Assembly (NCBI GenBank): GCA_033297205.1
Contig: MU859071.1
Span: 62,001-126,000, forward strand
DNA from: Pseudoneurospora amorphoporcata
Lineage: Eukaryota > Ascomycota > Sordariomycetes > Sordariales > Sordariaceae
DNA: 64,000 nt
Direction: 5' to 3'
Made by a program: the position numbers and the translations under genes. Numbering within the stretch: the first letter of the stretch is position 1; every line of letters starts with the position of its first letter. Positions 33,145 through 43,093 of the stretch are shown one piece after another. The notes under the pieces are model-generated. The model saw nothing but the letters and a program-made list of their open reading frames with translations. It was not told the origin of the DNA and searched no databases.

Positions 33145-34941
33145 TTAGAGAATGACACAGCACTTCGATGTTTCTGGAGTGGAAGGGACCGGTTTGGGCG
33201 GGATGTTGTACATTACGGGTTTATCTTTGCCGGTCTGTTCGGGCTTGGACTCCGCTGCCCCAGTTGCGTTTGTGCTGGACTGATCATCGGGCTTGGACTG
33301 CTCGGGCTTGGACTTCGCTTCCCCAGTTGAATTTGTGCTGGACTGTTCGGGCTTGGATATATCGGGCTTGGACTGCTCCAATCTCTGTGCCTTCTGTTTG
33401 ACTTCACCGATCAGAACCAACGCCAGGTAGTTCCGCAAGAATTTCTCGGCGGTGTTCCGTGCTTCTTGCTTTGTGTCGCCAGTAGGCAAGGACCACCAGG
33501 CGTCAGCCGTAGCCCAGAAGAGATAGAGGCTGACGCACAAGTAGGTCTGGACGTCCTTCCAGCTCTCCATGAACCCGCTTAAGTCAATGATAAAGGGTCG
33601 GACTTCCGTGAGCCGTATATGGACCTCCCCGTCCTTTGGCTTTTTGTCGACAATCCGGGGTCCCTCCTTCAGCTGGCCTCCAATTTTCAACGCCAGATTC
33701 TCGGTCATCTTCTGCACTGCCTTTGGCGAGAGTAAGTCAGCGGACTCGATCTTCGCCCTATCCATGATCGATTTGATCCACCCGTCACCCGTAAGACGCT
33801 GCATAATCTCACTCTCCTGTCTGTCAAAAATCATTGACCCCCCTTCGTATTGTAGGCAACTCCTGTTCAATTTACGCTCAAGTCTCTGTGTGGGGCTCAT
33901 GGTCTCGACGAAACAAGCACCCTCGAAATTGAGGATCATGTTCAGGGAACTGAACGGATACTGTGTACCTCTATCGATGGCCATTCCCTCCGCAATTACC
34001 ATTGCGAAGCTCACAAAATCAACCTTGCCGTCGGCTGTAAGGTAACTGGGGGGTTTTTGGAACAGCTGGATCTTTCGAGTTGAAGTAATTGCCGTGTCCA
34101 CAATCTCAAGACGATCCTTGAGAAGCTTGTCAAGATCCTCGGATGGTATGTCCTGTTCCAACTGAGGGAGACCGGGGCTCAAAGTCTTCGCCTTTGACTC
34201 AACGACCAAGATGCAGACGATGTAATTCATGTGGAACCTCTCGGCCGCGGATACCAACGATATTGTTCCTACATATCTGTCGTCGTCGGATTCCAGCGAT
34301 CCTATTCCGACATTTTTGGGGATAAGATTCAAACCGCCCCTTGTGGTCCAGAACAGAAGGTTGTTAACTGTGATATAGTCCTGAATCGAGTCGCATTCGC
34401 TTATAGCCCACCCCAGATCGACAACAAGGCGTCGTAGTGACTTGAGGTAATCCTCCTGGTCTTTCTGATGCTTATAATGCCCCTGGGCGAGGTCCCCCGC
34501 ATTGGCTACCATCTGAGCCCAAATGGGAAACTCTCGGGCATGGATCAAGTTGTCGCATGAGAACCGGTATTTGTCGAGCGTGGTCCGAAAGTCGCACAAC
34601 TGCTGCTTTAACTCGACTTCCATCTCTTGACTTGTCATCTTTTGGATTTGCACACGAGCGAGTCTCCGCTCCTGCTCACGGTCCGCTCTGAGACAGTGCA
34701 GCTCCACGTAGGGATACAAGTCCGGCACATCTTCATTGCCACGGTCTCTTGCCATGACCTCGCTCAAGGCTTTGGCAAGTGCATCGGAGTCGAACTTGCC
34801 ATCCTCGGTCTCGAATTTCTTGGACAAGTGGAGTCTGCGGCAGAGCAACCACCATCTTTTGGCATCAGCATCGGAACTTTTCGCTCGCTTGTCGAGAACT
34901 CTGTCGTGATACTCGGGAGGGATACCGAGGGTCGGCGACAT
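33145..34941 (-). CDS. Internally duplicated protein of unknown function with prenylation terminus, 598 aa
   Basis: A single exon, start ATG at 34941 (MSPTLGIPPEYHDR). I do not recognise a named family. The protein contains two divergent copies of one module. Copy 1 (about residues 45-275): DGKFDSDALAKALSEVMARDRG, IQDYITVNNLLFWTT, ERFHMNYIVCILVVESKAK. Copy 2 (about 310-530): DGKVDFVSFAMVIAEGMAIDRG, VQTYLCVSLYLFWAT, EKFLRNYLALVLIGEVKQK. After copy 2 comes a low-complexity tail with three or four repeats of SKPEQSSTN/ESKPEQ, then ETSKCCVIL. The last four residues CVIL form a CaaX box ending in Leu, which favours geranylgeranylation, with a second Cys that could be palmitoylated; peripheral membrane attachment is inferred. 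It is the only intact member of a local cluster; decayed copies lie on the same strand on its upstream side. Confidence 0.8.
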   Translation of the reverse strand: MSPTLGIPPEYHDRVLDKRAKSSDADAKRWWLLCRRLHLSKKFETEDGKFDSDALAKALSEVMARDRGNEDVPDLYPYVELHCLRADREQERRLARVQIQKMTSQEMEVELKQQLCDFRTTLDKYRFSCDNLIHAREFPIWAQMVANAGDLAQGHYKHQKDQEDYLKSLRRLVVDLGWAISECDSIQDYITVNNLLFWTTRGGLNLIPKNVGIGSLESDDDRYVGTISLVSAAERFHMNYIVCILVVESKAKTLSPGLPQLEQDIPSEDLDKLLKDRLEIVDTAITSTRKIQLFQKPPSYLTADGKVDFVSFAMVIAEGMAIDRGTQYPFSSLNMILNFEGACFVETMSPTQRLERKLNRSCLQYEGGSMIFDRQESEIMQRLTGDGWIKSIMDRAKIESADLLSPKAVQKMTENLALKIGGQLKEGPRIVDKKPKDGEVHIRLTEVRPFIIDLSGFMESWKDVQTYLCVSLYLFWATADAWWSLPTGDTKQEARNTAEKFLRNYLALVLIGEVKQKAQRLEQSKPDISKPEQSSTNSTGEAKSKPEQSKPDDQSSTNATGAAESKPEQTGKDKPVMYNIPPKPVPSTPETSKCCVIL

Positions 34942-35565
34942 GGTGGCCGTTTGGGAGGGCGGAAAATTGTGGTGAGGGAGGTACGTTGATAACAATAAAG
35001 AAAAACGAATGGGCGTGTCTGATGTTCGGGGACTTGACGCCGGCCCTGTGTCTACCGAGTCAGGAGGTTTGGGAGATCCTGAGCCCGGCGTCCTTTATAT
35101 CCCCATCATCTTTCCTTTTCGCCTCTGTCCTTGTGGACAAAAGCACTCGTCTGCCTTTGTCTACCATCTTGATAGAGTCGTTGGCCTTGGCCTCTATCTA
35201 GCAGCTCGAAAAAAAAGGTGTTGTTGGTAATGCGCCAGATGGACGCGTGAGAGAAGAGCGCGCGGGATTCGAACCAACATGAGGGACCCCCCTGATGTAT
35301 ACCAAGGTTGTGAACAAAGGAGCCTCGAACCAACGACACACATCTGGCCCTCTCCGAACAGGGTCCGCCCTCTACTGGATTGCGTCACGCAGAAAGGGTT
35401 CTTCCTATTTTCCAGTTACGCGAAAGACAGTCGGAAAGTCGAAGATATCAGCGGATGGAGCAAAGGTAGGTAAATTCACAAATTCATTTTCTTTCCCAAA
35501 CCCTCGCGAAACCCTCTTTACGTTGGAAAAGTCCGTCGACTGACCAAAGACGATACAAGTTTCCT
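34942..35565. promoter_or_regulatory. Upstream region of the CaaX-duplication gene, with tRNA-like B-box
   Basis: Promoter of the minus-strand gene at 34941. At 35265-35275 the minus strand has the exact Pol III B-box GGTTCGAATCC; a second, imperfect copy (GGTTCGAGGC) lies about 60 bases away. No A-box at the right spacing and no cloverleaf can be built, so it is a tRNA relic or an isolated TFIIIC-type site, not a tRNA gene. Confidence 0.4.
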
Positions 35566-36130
35566 TCAAGGAGATAGCCCTTTCTTCTTCATCCTTTCCA
35601 CATTCAAGTGCATCGACTCCCCAAGCACCACCAGCGCTACGTAGTTCCGCAAATACTTACGTCCCATATTCCACACCTCTCCCAATTCTTCGCCGGCTTC
35701 TGTTGATGATATCAAGACCCAGAACCTGTTCACCGCCAAAAACAAGAAGAGGCTGATGCGCATGTAGAGTCTAGACCTCCATATCCGAGCACTGAGTCGC
35801 GGCTTTGCCAAGGCTTCTGAAGAGGACAGAGTCGTTAGTGAGCTCATCAAAATAACCGAACCATTGTCGAGCAATATCCGCCATCTGAACTGCCAGCGAT
35901 CTCATCGTATTGGACTTCTTGTCGATGTTTTTGTCGTCCGGGCTGTCCTCGCCGATGGGGAAAAGGTCGGCCGATGAAAGGATCTGGACCTGCGCGTTGC
36001 TTTCCTCTTCTTTGGTCCATTCTGTCCATTCGATCCATGGCATCCAGAACAAGGCGACGGCTATGCAGAGTAATGGCGAATGCCTGGTGGTGTGGACGTA
36101 GTTTCGGCGATTTGAGACACTGATTTGGCA
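35566..36130 (-). pseudogene. Decayed paralogue of the CaaX-duplication gene
   Basis: Two frames on the minus strand carry family blocks in the right order. The upstream frame has LLCIAVALFWMPW, an acidic spacer, then MADIARQWFGYFDE and LGKAATQCSDMEV. It then meets a TAG. The downstream frame resumes as LYMRISLFLFLAVNRFWVLI and GRKYLRNYVALVVLGE, ending KKKGLSP. These match LGWAISECDSIQDYI, YLCVSLYLFWATADAWW and EKFLRNYLALVLIGE of the intact gene. At the break the intact gene has GTC CAG ACC TAC; here it is GTC TAG ACT CTAC: a C-to-T change makes a stop and one base is gained. No CaaX end. The intact gene has no intron, so splicing is an unlikely explanation. Confidence 0.65.
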
Positions 36131-36863
36131 AACTGGCAGGACACTCGAACGAATCTATTTTTATAAATCTATCCATCCTCGGACAACCACCAGATTCTAC
36201 ACCTTTGACACAGAGTTCGTGAAATCCTCAAGCCGCTCCTGAGCCGTGCATCAGAGCCGCAAGCTTCGGGAAAACAAGTCGGCCGGGGTTACGCGACCCG
36301 GATCCGACGACCGACAAAGACCGACGTCACTTCACCAAACCAACGACCCGCGCCGCACGCACGGAGGGTGTGAGAATAGGCTGCACACGACAACACAAAG
36401 CGGTTATGGGACCAACATACAAACGAGAACAATCTGAAAAGCGTTGGAAATTTTGGGATAGGAGCGGACCCCCCGGGTCCAGAAAGGTCGGGTTGCATCC
36501 CCCTCCATCAGCACCACGACTGTCCGTCAACCTCAAAATTAGTCCCCGGACTCGAGCTCAGCGTTGAAAAAGAAACCACTTCGAGCTGACGAATACTCTT
36601 CATCCGTTTGATGTTACCGCTCCTCCGAACGCCCGGCTATGATACATTCATGCCGAAAACCATCAACGTGTTGATTCGACCAACAACCGCGTCGCTACAT
36701 AACTCCGCAATATGTTTCCTGCAAGTTCCTGCATACACACATTTCCCTGGTCTGCCAACATCCTCAAGTCAGCTGCAGTCCGAAACATGTACAAGTGATC
36801 TTCGATCGACTTGTTGTTGAACTATAGGGCGTCTATCAGGTCATCCATCAAGGTTTTCCGTGA
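36131..36863. other. Intergenic between two decayed paralogues
   Basis: No motif-bearing frame. May contain unrecognisable ends of the flanking relics. Confidence 0.4.
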
Positions 36864-37468
36864 TTACCTAGGTATTTCTCCGCCAAGCAGTCGGATTCGT
36901 GAATTGGCCCAATCCTTGAATTTTGTTGCCGTATCAACAAGCTCACGAATTGTTGGAAAGTAGGAGGCCGTGAATACACGCCAACTGGGTTGGAACGTGA
37001 TATATCTCATCCAATTCCAACCGGCACTTGGCTCGTTTATCAGCCGCATGGCAAGACTCCTCGCATCCAGCTGTCGGATACTATTGAAAGCATCTTCTCT
37101 AGATGTTCTCTCTGGGTCTCTTTCCGGATTTATGAACAAATGGAACTTTGACGGATATATCAGGCACCATGACTTCGGCCAGTGCGTTGGCGAGGTTTTG
37201 GATGAGTTCAGCGTGTTTTGGAAGTGGTCTCTGGTAATCGTCATCGTCGCTTTGTTCTCCGGGGTCGAAAGAAGACCTGACAACATCCGACAGACGGGTT
37301 CTACCTAAAACGCGGGCAGGTAGTGTGGCCGATGCCTCGTCGTTCTTGTCGGATTGATGCGATTGTCCGGACTCCGGAGAGCTTGCCCATAAAGCGACCA
37401 AGTGGATCTGAAAACCCAGCGAGGATGCAGGCGCGTTCCTCTTCGCTTATGTTCAGAGTAAGGGACAT
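36864..37468 (-). pseudogene. Decayed N-terminal paralogue of the CaaX-duplication gene
   Basis: Three successive frames on the minus strand. The first starts at ATG 37468 with MSLTLNISEEERACILAGFS, matching MSPTLGIPPEYHDRVLDKRA at the start of the intact protein. The second frame holds KHAELIQNLANALAEVMVP, matching DSDALAKALSEVMARD, and stops shortly after. The third holds WNWMRYITFQPSW, then FTASYFPTIRELVDTATKF and KDWA, matching DKYRFSCDNLIHAREFPIWA and the following helix, and ends EIPR. At least two frame changes are needed to join them. The copy ends before the module's later half. Spacing between blocks roughly follows the intact gene. Confidence 0.6.
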
Positions 37469-38095
37469 CGTGAGGGTGGCAGAAGGAAAACTCAGAAGGC
37501 AAGTGGGCTTTCTGTGGTGCTGTCAAAAGGATTGCAATCAAGACACAAAAGCTGACCTCAAATCTGAAAGGACAGGTTCGCCTTTTTAGACTAGCCAGTT
37601 TCGAGGCATACTGGGCTCACCACTCGACCGGATTACATGTATGGAAAGCAAGCATATCCTCAACATCCTTCCTAGCCGCCAGCAAAAGACGGCAGTCAAT
37701 CAACCCACACGTCATCAGGTCACCAGTCGCAAGCGGATATTTCCATACTCCTGTCACCAACATAGCACAGAAAAGCGGCCCATCAAAGAGACTTGAGTCA
37801 ACGAGCCGATATGGATCCCGGCGTTCCCCCCAGAATTAGAGTGAACAGATTGCATTCCCCCATCTCTCCCTCACCTCTACCCTTTCTCTTCCCCCTTTAT
37901 CGCCATGGCTACCTACCTTACCTTCCCCTCGCTCTCAGTTACCACTTTTTTGAGTCTCACGCTATCATGCGCTGATCCTGAAAACTACCAAATCACTGTT
38001 GAACTTCCTTCTTTACTTCCATCGCCGTGTTTCCCATTCCTGCGGCCACTCCCTCTGCTTTCCATGCTACCCTGATTTCGGTTCTCCCTCATATG
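37469..38095. other. Intergenic between two decayed paralogues
   Basis: Pyrimidine-rich on the plus strand around 37.85-37.95 kb. No coding motif seen. Confidence 0.4.
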
Positions 38096-38741
38096 TTAGA
38101 CAGAATCATTACCCTCATCATCCGTCTTTGCCTTTCCGTCTCCCTCAACAAACTTCTTCGATTCTCCCGCCTTCGCCTTCCCATCTCTCTCAATAACCGA
38201 CTCCACCAGCAGCACCGTCGCTACATAGATTCTCAAAAATTGAGATACTTGGAGAGCCGCAGGCCACGCTGGTTTCTCTTGCAAAGGAAAAACTGCTGCG
38301 CTATCAATAACAACCTGACCCAGGTTAACAACCAAGTCTCAATCCATTGGCAGTTTTCGATATCCTTTGCCAAAGTCATCAACATCTTCAGCTGCTTGCG
38401 TTGCTTTTCGTCCTCCTCCTTGCACCCCCGCACATAATCCGCAATTCCCTCCGCCGTACCAGCGAGTTCTCAATCGTCTTGGAAGTTAGAGCCTGTGAAG
38501 GTCCGTAGTTGTTACTGTAACCCAGATAATGGATCCAGGAACGAGGCCGCTTAGGTTCTTTCACCAGGCGCTCGCTAATTTCCTCCCCCATTTTTACCCA
38601 CTTCTCTCCCTCGTCCTCCAAATCTGTATCTCCGCTGTTGCCACCTTCGTCGGGAGATCTATGGAGTTGAAGTGAATAGTCACCACAACTCTCAGCGCAT
38701 GGGTGAGTCTTCCCAGCCATCGCTTTTGACGGTATTCCCAT
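38096..38741 (-). pseudogene. Decayed paralogue of the CaaX-duplication gene with two frame changes
   Basis: Starts at ATG 38741 (MGIPSKAMAGKTHPCAES). Frame 1 runs to EEISERLVKEPKRPRSWIHY and loses similarity. Frame 2 holds ELAGTAEGIADYV, then EEDEKQRKQLKMLMTLAKDI, ENCQWIETWLLTWV, aligning block by block with VANAGDLAQGHYK, QEDYLKSLRRLVVDLGWAI and SECDSIQDYITVNNLLFW of the intact gene. Frame 3 holds LQVSQFLRIYVATVLLVESV, aligning with AERFHMNYIVCILVVES, and ends in GKAK/Glu-rich residues (ESKKFVEGDGKAKTDDEG). Segment RLVKEP..SW also matches RLINEPSAGW in the relic at 36.9-37.5 kb, so these two are closest relatives. No CaaX end. Confidence 0.65.
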
Positions 38742-39571
38742 TTTCCCTCTTCTTCCTAGTCGAGATCATCGGAAGAATTCCAATCGCGTTTAACAGCGTC
38801 CAAGAGGCGGAAGTCGCGGGGAGTATCGAGTGATGCTGGAATCACTGACTCTTGAACACAACCCGCAACAACCACGGACGAACACCTATTATCCTTTTAC
38901 CATGAACGTCATAGACACTGGCCCGTAATTTTCTACCACCACCCACTAAACTCCCAAAGGCCGACGATATGAAAGATCAGTGGTTCAACCTCTTGTACAC
39001 ATACTTGTTCGTGATGAATAAGGTTGGTAAACACCCTTTTTCCTGGTAATTGCATATGCAGCGCCGGGCATATGCAACGCACTACAAACATGACTCACAA
39101 CTAGGTCTAGCTCTAGGCTACGCCGACTTGGAACTAAGGAGTGGAACAAATTCAGTATTAATTAAACTACGATGGTATTTTTCAAGGAGTGGTGGCCGTG
39201 CGTCGGAAATCTTGTTGCAATTTGCTGAAACACGGAGTGCGGGAAGTGTTTCCCACGATGAATCCCGCAATCTGGATATGATGGATGCGGAGCGGCATTG
39301 CCAGTGACAGCAAAAACCAACCGGCCCAGCCAGTGAAGATGGCTCTCATTGGTGATGTCGAGATATTAACCAACTGAAAGACAAGGAGAAGGGCTGGTTG
39401 GTGTAGGACGGATCCGGCGACAGAGATAGATTACGATAAAGCACCTACACTCCATCATCGATGCTACTCACTTTACATCTTTGAGACGCCAGTTCTCAAA
39501 TCAAGGCATGACCAAAGCGGCTCGTGGTAAACCCGGCATGTTCGTTGGAAGGGACTTATCCCTCGAGAAAC
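38742..39571. other. Intergenic, nothing recognised
   Basis: Open frames are short; around 39.0-39.2 kb the sequence is locally AT-richer. No gene or RNA seen. Confidence 0.4.
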
Positions 39572-39808
39572 TCAAAGGGCGCGCTGGTCCAATGAGCCGA
39601 AAATCGTTGGTGATAGACTAGATATCACTAACCACCCGTGTTGATAGTCACCTCCATTCTCGTGCCGTGCCAACACCCACACCATGTTCCCGCTCATGTC
39701 TTTGAGCTTCGTCTCGACGTTGGCATCAACAATGGCTTCAACCAATGCTGGATTATTACAGAGCTCGTAAGGAGCCGTGTATAAGATGAACATCCTGTCC
39801 GTCTCCAT
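39572..39808 (-). pseudogene. Ankyrin-like relic or small hypothetical ORF, 78 aa
   Basis: A 78-codon frame with a proper ATG at 39808. The middle reads NPALVEAIVDANVETKLKDM then SGNMVWVLARHENG, which fits one ankyrin repeat (LVEALLDANA-x-KDxSGxTxLxLAR). Only one repeat is seen, with the TPLH tetrapeptide lost, and no flanking repeats in other frames were found. Most likely a remnant of a larger ankyrin gene; could be a young small gene. Confidence 0.3.
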
Positions 39809-39934
39809 GATTCCCAGTCATTCACTTCATCACACCCTCAACCTACAGCAGTCTACAGGCCGAGACACGTTCATCAAGCATTTTTTTTTATTCCAAACAT
39901 TTCGGCATAACTCTTCGAGAAGAAATCTGTCATA
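39809..39934. promoter_or_regulatory. Short region upstream of the 138-aa helical protein gene
   Basis: 126 bp between the ankyrin-like relic and the start at 39935, with a nine-T run (39884-39892). It must hold the leader of the downstream gene. Confidence 0.35.
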
Positions 39935-40454
39935 ATGGCCGATGCTGCGGTATACCAGTCTGGTCAATGGCACATGGGGCTTTCGGCGGAGCTTGTCACA
40001 AGACCGCTCGATTTCATCATTACCGTTATAGACAAATACGACAAGAGCCGCAACCACCCAGAGCTCTCTCAACTACGCGGCCTGATTGAGAAAGAGAAAA
40101 AGAAGGTCACCGCCCTAATCACCTCCGTCAAAACCCACAGTTTGAGTGATAAGGAGTTCGGTACCAAGCTCACGGAATTGTCGACTGCTATCATGGAAGG
40201 TAAATAATATCCCTCTTCCTTGCCATTTTATCCAGAGCCAACATCATGTACACGGATCAAAACATATGAAATTTCAGAAATTATTAACTGAATGTTACTT
40301 AGACGGACTGCCCCTTGCTCTGGCAACCGATAAGGACGATCTGGCTGCGAAAATCCAAGCTTTTTGTACGAGCATCGCGGCAAAGTGGGAAGAGATCTAC
40401 AAAATACTTCGCCCAGACGCGGTTGAGTTTGTCAAGAATTCACCTGGACACTGA
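39935..40454 (+). CDS. Small helical protein of unknown function, 138 aa, two exons
   Basis: Exons 39935-40199 and 40303-40454; 417 nt, one phase-1 intron with GTAAAT donor and TTAG acceptor behind a plausible branch site. The nearer AG (ATTTCAG) would give a stop after four codons. The product is almost wholly alpha-helical by composition: LVTRPLDFIITVIDKYDKS, LSQLRGLIEKEKKKVTALI, then after the intron DDLAAKIQAFCTSIAAKWEE and IYKILRPDAVEFV. No signal peptide, membrane segment or known motif. It resembles the gene at 42.1 kb in size, exon layout and intron phase, with the intron after a ...EG end in both, so the two may be diverged duplicates. Confidence 0.6.
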
Positions 40455-42130
40455 GGCACAAGGGCGGCTATTTCAGCTGATCTCCGCCGATGTCGGCCAG
40501 TGGCTTCTTTGGGCGACGGTAGTAACCTGTACCAGCGTGGCGGAGATATGGAAGCACTCCTCTTTTGGATACTGTGGTTTTCAGGACAGATTTAACGTTA
40601 GCTGCTGTGGCAGGAACACGCAGAGTGAATTTTCTCGGGTCGTTGTAGGGATACACTTGGTTTGACATCAAGTCTTTTAGCGGAGGAAAAAATACGAAAC
40701 CTGGTGTTTCTTAATATCCTTACTAGTGTTGGTGTTGTGAAAGTGCATATTGATACTGAATATGTCATGACTGAACCTCTAAGAACGGGATCCCATAGGC
40801 CGGGAGGTAACTTGACGTCTGATATTCCGGCCTAAAGACATTAAATTTCAGACTATTCAATGATGGTTGCAATTAAGTTGTAGCCCTCAGCATACCTCCT
40901 AGTATCTGGTCCTTCTCTGGGTCTGGCCAGGGGAGGAAGTTGGGAATGCGATTCATACATGTTTTGATGGGTAGTTCGACACAGGTTCGGAGTTGACGGT
41001 AGTGGCTTGACCACACGGAGGATTGGCGGAGTTAGAGATACCTAGACAGACGATCTTGGCTTGACATCAAGCTTCAACTGGGTAATTCCAATTATGAAGA
41101 GTTTTACTTTGGCAAAGTCCCTCAAAATCATAATCATCGACTGGCCGCCAGTGTGCCTGACAAAAACCTTGAGAATACAGCGGATTTGCAGCAATCATAA
41201 GATCACCAAACCAGCAGGGCCTGACAAGTAGTGTCATTAGAAATTTTGGATTGGGAATCATGCGAACCATGATACAAACTGATTTTCACCTACACTGCCA
41301 AAGCTTGAAAGATTTGTGGGTTGTGGTGGAAAGTTGTCGACGAGTGTCTGCCAGTGTCATGGAAAGAGGAGGGTGCGAGGGGACCTGGTCTGTGGGGTAG
41401 GTGCAAGAACAACCCGCCTGCCAAGTAAAAACCATTCGCAACGCCATGAACGTCATTGCCGGCCTCAACGAAAGCATTTAACGAGGGAGTCACGGTTGGT
41501 AATCCCATGAAATCTGCCTCGGAAGGAGAAAGTGCAAAGGGCTGCATGGTGAACAACAGATCCGGTACCTGCTCCAAAACACAGCCAAGGAACTCTACTC
41601 CATACCGTAACCCAGCCCATAGGGCTGAAAGAGCAAAACGCACTCGGCATAATGGAAGCCAAGGCTGCTCGCTATAATTTATCCAAAACCATCACACTTC
41701 CCGGTTGTGGTGATCATGACGCCCAGTCAAGTTGGCGATAGCCATGTTTTCAACACCAACGATAACAGTCCAAAACCCATTTCCGTCTTTCTTTGCTGTA
41801 TGTCACCAACCACACAGTTTGTCTTGGTTGCCCTTGATATGGACCGAGGGCTGGACAGCAAGTATATAAAAAGGGGATTGTTCACTCCTCTCTATAGGAA
41901 GTTGTCAACAGCATCTCAAGGAAATACCTTCTCAACAAACAAACATTCAAACTTCACAGTAATAAGGTAGTCATATTTCACAGTCATCATCAATCAGCTT
42001 TGATGCTAGGTACAAATACAAATACCACACCTATAAACTGCTTTCACAGGTATTATCCCGCCTCACTTACCACCACTCCCCTTATCTCTCGCCTTGACCG
42101 TCCTCAAGCCTACCTACTCAGTCAGTCATC
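40455..42130. other. Intergenic, 1.7 kb
   Basis: Contains a 117-codon minus-strand frame (41290-41643) that lacks an ATG at its head and any known motif. The last 300 bp before 42131 hold a TATATAAA-like box (about 41863) and TTCACAG/CAACAAAC leader-like sequence of the next gene. Nothing else seen. Confidence 0.4.
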
Positions 42131-42767
42131 ATGTCAATGTCATCCACCCCGTCCACCCCCACCCCTTATGTGCCTCTCACCAACATCGAGGCCATAGCCG
42201 CCATCCTTCGCAAGCGCGAAGTTGTCCATCATGGACTGCAGATCATATTAAAGTTCATGAAGGAACATCAACAGTTGGTGACCACTACCAATTTACCAGC
42301 CGATGCCAGGGCCGAAGAGGAAGAAGAAGAGTTGGAGAAGCTGAAGGACATTGAGGATTTTCTCAAGGCCCATCCCGCCGCGGCCATACAGCCTCCCACG
42401 ACGACGTTGCTTGCGTTCTATAAGGATGTTCGTGAGGGAAAGGGTGAGTAGACTACTACATCTACTCTACGTTCTCGCTCAAATTTCCAGACACCACAGG
42501 CTTACTAGCGCTACAACCCCTTGTCTTGCTTTGTTTCTAGAATATACCGCCATAGTCTCTTCTATACAGAATATGAATGATGCTTTTGCTGATGTAAACC
42601 TGAAGGCTGCTGAAAATGTTTCAAGGGTTTATTATGACACATATAAGTCGGCCAGCCAAATGTTCAGGTCGTTGTCGGAAGCGGGTCTTGGGGAGGAGGC
42701 GGAGGAGTGGCTAAAGGAGAAGAGGGAGGCGAGGGCCAGGGCAAGGGGAAGGCGAAGGCCAAGTTGA
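42131..42767 (+). CDS. Small charged helical protein of unknown function, 179 aa, two exons
   Basis: Exons 42131-42443 and 42541-42767; 540 nt, one phase-1 intron (GTGAGT donor, TTTCTAG acceptor). The product has a Ser/Thr/Pro start, then helices: EAIAAILRKREVVHHGLQII, a Glu run in EEEEEELEKLKDIEDFLKAH, and after the intron IVSSIQNMNDAFADVNLK, SRVYYDTYKSASQMFRSLSE. It ends in a basic tail ARARARGRRRPS. No family recognised. Exon layout and the intron site (after ...REGK) parallel the gene at 39.9 kb. A TATA-like box about 270 bp upstream supports a real promoter. Confidence 0.65.
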
Positions 42768-43093
42768 AAGGTCAGAGGGGGGAGGTGAAGAAGTGATCCC
42801 TTGATGGGATAGCTGCCATGGCTATGTATGAGGTTAACTGTGATGGCAGGACCACACAAACAGACAGACAGGGTTTTCTAGGATAATTAGAGGTGCAGAT
42901 ATGATTTGGATATCAAGTCCCTTTCCTGAAGGACAGTTTGGGAAATACAAATGAGGTTTTCCGCCCGCCGTCGTCACGATGCCATTCACAATCATCAAGT
43001 GATCAACAATGAAAATTGACGCAAACCTACTAACACAATGCGGGTGGTTGATAAGTAAAACCTTTGTGGCATGTATGCAACAAACCCCGGAAA
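42768..43093. other. Intergenic between helical-protein gene and candidate ncRNA
   Basis: Presumed 3' UTR of the upstream gene and 5' flank of the RNA candidate. No feature seen. Confidence 0.4.

Noticed and set aside
35250..35340. tRNA gene on the minus strand
   Set aside because: A perfect B-box is present but no acceptor stem, D-arm or anticodon arm can be built around it.
41290..41643. 117-codon minus-strand frame as a gene
   Set aside because: Begins without ATG, has no recognisable motif and no splice partner.
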